Source: Paracoccus shanxieyensis
GTDB taxonomy: Bacteria; Pseudomonadota; Alphaproteobacteria; Rhodobacterales; Rhodobacteraceae
NCBI RefSeq assembly: GCF_009711265.1
Contig: NZ_WMII01000019.1
Span: 1 to 64,000, forward strand
Length of the DNA stretch: 64,000 nt
Direction of reading: 5' to 3'
The notes under the pieces were generated by a model. That model was not told where the DNA came from, did not search any database, and worked only from the letters and a program-made list of their open reading frames with translations. This document shows, piece after piece, positions 61,631 through 64,000 of this stretch; position 1 is the stretch's first letter, and the number at the start of each line of letters is the position of its first letter. The translations under genes and the position numbers were made by a program.

Positions 61631-64000
61631 GGAATTTGAAGTTGTTTGGATTGAAGCGGTTAGCCCGGATTGGCCTGAAGCGTTCGAGGGGTCGGTCAAT
61701 TTCGTTCCAGAGGTAGTCGCCGGTGAGCGCGATATGCGCCCATGGTAGTGGTGCGACCTGGGAGAGCAGCTCGTCCGGAATGATAATACCCTGACTGCTG
61801 ATATAATCGACAGCACGGCTGAGATAGACAGTGTTCCACAGGATGATGGCGTTGACGACGAGGTTAAGACCGGACGCGCGGTAAGCCATGGTTTCGGCGA
61901 CGCGGTTGCGCAATTCGCCGAGCTGGTGGAGGAAGATGGCGCGTGCGAGAGCATGACGGCTTTCACCCTTGTTGAGGATCGCATGCGATCTGCGGCGCAG
62001 TTTCGTATCGAGCAGCCAGTCGCAGATGAAGATCGAGCGTTCTATCCGGCCCATTTCGCGCAGGGCCTGGTTCAGCCGGTTTTGTCGCGGCGACGCTGCC
62101 AGCTTCTTGAGGATGACGGAAGGCGGCACCAAACCTGCAGCGATCGAAGCCTTCAGCCGCAAGACCTCATCCCAGTGGTGCTCGACGACATCCATGTTGA
62201 CGGTTCCAGCGATCAGCGCGTCGAGCGGTTCGTAAGCCGGATCGCGATCAATGACAAAGAGCCTGCGATTGCCGAGATTGCGGATACGGGGAATGAGCCT
62301 GTAGCCAAAGGCGTGGAACATGGAGAACGTCGTTTCGGTGGCGCCAGCGGTATCGGTTGCGTGCTCATAGATTTCGACGGAGCTTTCGTTGTGAAGGAGG
62401 CCGTCGAGAACGTAGGGGGCTTCGCCCTCGGATGCCTGGATCATGCGGGAGAAGAAGGAAGCAAAACGGTTGGACAGGAAGCCATAGATCGACGCCCCCG
62501 GTCGCTTGCCGTATTTTGCATTGTAGTCGAGGCTGGCTTCGCCACGCCCGCCAGCCGGAAAGAACTGTCCGTCCGAGGAGGAGATATGGCCGTCACCCCA
62601 GATCGCGGCAAAGGGATGGGCCTGCTGCGCATCGACCAGCACGGCGGTCGCCGTGGCGTAGGTTTCCGATCGCATATGCCTGTCCACCATCAGCATCATC
62701 TGGTGGATCGTGACGCCGCGTGAGCTTTCCGCCATACGTTCGGCTCCGGCATTGGTGGCGTCGGCAAGGATCGCTGCCATCAGCGCTGCCTCGTCGTTTG
62801 CCGTCTCACCGGTACGATAATGCGTGAAGCTGTCGAGGAATTTGGTCCAGCTTTGCACCTCGGCAAGCAGGCTGGTGATCCTGATCCGTGGCACCAGAAC
62901 ATATAGTCGGCGGCTGAGCGCGACGATGCTGTCGCGCTCCTCCTCGCGGATCGGCGAGATCGACAGGCCCTTGTCGGAAATCGCTGCATCCGGAATAGCA
63001 TTGGCAGCCGCCGCCTTTGCCAGCTCTTTCAGCTTCGCATCGAGCGTGGCGGTCCGTTCTGCTCGCCATTCGGCAAAGCTGTCGGGGAGTGCGAGCCCGA
63101 GCCGCCCCTCGGCGCGCATCAGCTCGAAGATCGGCCGAGGCAGAAGATAATCCTCGAAACTGCGCCATGCCCGGCTGCCTTCGACCCAGATGTCACCGGC
63201 CCTCAGACGCTCTCGCAGGTGAACGAGGACCGCCACTTCCCAGGCGCGCAGGTCGATATCGGCACTGTTCGGGCGCACGCAGCGTCGCCATTTGCGGGTC
63301 AGAAAGGCGAGCGGCACCTGCGCCGGCAATTTCCGGCCGCCATAGAGCGCGCGCAGATGGTCCACTGCTACAAGGATCGGATCATCAGCACGAAACGACC
63401 GGAACGAGAACGTGCGGAACATCAGTCTGCCCAGCTTGCGCAACGATTTGTGCCGCTTGATGAGCTCGTCGAATTCGTTACTGCGATCAGGGTGGACGAC
63501 AGATCTGGCTGCCGCCATGCTGGCGACCAATCCGTCCCAGCCGAGGGAGGCTGCGATCGCCGATGCAAGATCGGTTTTGCTCGCACGAGCGGCCAGAAGC
63601 GCCTCGCCGAGCTTGAGATGCTCAAGCGCCACCCCATCAAGAACCTCGGCCTCTTTTAGCCGGCGTTCCGTGCGGCTGATCTCGGCCTTGCGGCGGTTGC
63701 TCCCAATCATTTTGCAGAACATGTCGATCGTCAGGTCGGTGATCGACGCCTGTCTCTCGATGACGAAGGCGGCCAGCGTGGCGTAGCGACGTTCGGATGT
63801 CAGGCGTCGTATCTCCCGGGCATGCAGAATGCGTGCATCCCTGGCGATGATGCCGTAGCGATTGGCATGGATCGTCTTGCGACGGTCGTCGGGAATGGCG
63901 GCTGAGCGCAATACCTCGAGGCGGGCGATCAAGCCTTTGAGGTTCTTCAGCTTCGCCCCTTCAGGTGCTTCCGCAATCCAGCCAAGGTGGCTCCGATCGC
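61626..64000 (-). CDS. tnpA: Tn3-family transposase, 5' part beyond the window
   Basis: At least 791 codons; the frame is open to the window edge (GAKLKNLKGLIARLEVLRSAAIPDDRRKT), so the true start lies beyond 64000. The catalytic core is complete: HPFAAIWGDGHISSSDGQFFPAGGRGEASLDYNAKYG, YVLDGLLHNESSVEIYEHATDTAGATE and RSHAILNKGESRHALARAI. DNA cleavage and strand transfer at the 38-bp repeats are expected. Protein sequence differs clearly from TnpA at 17519, marking a separate Tn3 lineage. Confidence 0.93.
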   Translation of the reverse strand, partial: DRSHLGWIAEAPEGAKLKNLKGLIARLEVLRSAAIPDDRRKTIHANRYGIIARDARILHAREIRRLTSERRYATLAAFVIERQASITDLTIDMFCKMIGSNRRKAEISRTERRLKEAEVLDGVALEHLKLGEALLAARASKTDLASAIAASLGWDGLVASMAAARSVVHPDRSNEFDELIKRHKSLRKLGRLMFRTFSFRSFRADDPILVAVDHLRALYGGRKLPAQVPLAFLTRKWRRCVRPNSADIDLRAWEVAVLVHLRERLRAGDIWVEGSRAWRSFEDYLLPRPIFELMRAEGRLGLALPDSFAEWRAERTATLDAKLKELAKAAAANAIPDAAISDKGLSISPIREEERDSIVALSRRLYVLVPRIRITSLLAEVQSWTKFLDSFTHYRTGETANDEAALMAAILADATNAGAERMAESSRGVTIHQMMLMVDRHMRSETYATATAVLVDAQQAHPFAAIWGDGHISSSDGQFFPAGGRGEASLDYNAKYGKRPGASIYGFLSNRFASFFSRMIQASEGEAPYVLDGLLHNESSVEIYEHATDTAGATETTFSMFHAFGYRLIPRIRNLGNRRLFVIDRDPAYEPLDALIAGTVNMDVVEHHWDEVLRLKASIAAGLVPPSVILKKLAASPRQNRLNQALREMGRIERSIFICDWLLDTKLRRRSHAILNKGESRHALARAIFLHQLGELRNRVAETMAYRASGLNLVVNAIILWNTVYLSRAVDYISSQGIIIPDELLSQVAPLPWAHIALTGDYLWNEIDRPLERFRPIRANRFNPNNFKFP

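Larger units (their letters stand above)
61593..64000. mobile_element. Left end of a second Tn3-family transposon, running off the window
   Basis: A 38-base terminus (61593-61630) begins GGGGCTCCGTGGGC and ends CACGCTAAG, the standard Tn3-family terminal-repeat form, followed directly by a transposase gene read inward-to-edge on the minus strand. It differs from the repeats at 13562/20552. The other end and any cargo lie beyond 64000. It inserted in the 3' end of gntR. Confidence 0.85.

Overview
The window looks like accessory replicon DNA from an alphaproteobacterium of the Hyphomicrobiales (Brucella/Ochrobactrum, Rhizobium or similar), probably a plasmid or genomic island. This rests on the gene families (C-P lyase operons with hexapeptide transferases, DUF1403, paired tyrosine recombinases, IS66 elements with a pRiA4b ORF-3 passenger) and on mixed base composition: the first phn operon is visibly less GC-rich than the second. 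I saw no rRNA, tRNA, CRISPR array or replication origin.

Layout. 1-7.5 kb: a DUF3883 protein and a very large sacsin-like protein with two GHKL ATPase modules, cut off at its 3' end by a recombination junction that also cuts a GntR regulator. 7.7-13.6 kb: ABC transporter of the 2-aminoethylphosphonate/iron/polyamine type, a PHP phosphoesterase and a hexapeptide transferase. 13.56-20.55 kb: a complete Tn3-family transposon (38-bp inverted repeats, AAGTA target duplication) whose resolvase gene is split by an IS66 element (GCTCGATC duplication). 21-29.1 kb: an intact C-P lyase operon phnGHIJKL-transferase-phnM-phnN with divergent phnF. 29.1-43.1 kb: a mobile-element graveyard with a PIWI (prokaryotic Argonaute) fragment, an IS3 remnant, an IS21 element with a duplicated end, a truncated large serine recombinase, a compact TniA-TniB-TniQ transposon, DUF1403, two tyrosine recombinases and two toxin-antitoxin pairs. 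43.4-49.9 kb: a second, tightly overlapping operon phnFGHIJKLM. 50.0-52.4 kb: a second IS66. 52.4-56.7 kb: phnC, phnD (in-frame stop), two phnE genes and a third hexapeptide transferase. 57.1-61.6 kb: a third module with phnE-phnC-phnD divergent from phnM and a gntR. 61.6-64 kb: one end of a second Tn3-family transposon.

How it works together. The window is a phosphonate-scavenging supercluster: several importers, two C-P lyase cores, three PhnM-type hydrolases, three transferases of the phosphonate-linked hexapeptide family, and GntR/HutC regulators with visible operator-like palindromes. PHO-box-like sites, scored by eye, lie before most of the transcription units, strongest before phnG1 and between phnD3 and phnM3. 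PhnP is absent; the PHP protein may replace it.

The most unusual observation is the second PhnJ. It keeps the glycyl-radical glycine region but has lost three of the four conserved cysteines, including the radical-SAM cluster ligands and the catalytic cysteine. Yet it sits in an intact, translationally coupled operon, and its PhnI partner keeps the metal-binding His pair. This operon may do something other than canonical C-P bond cleavage.
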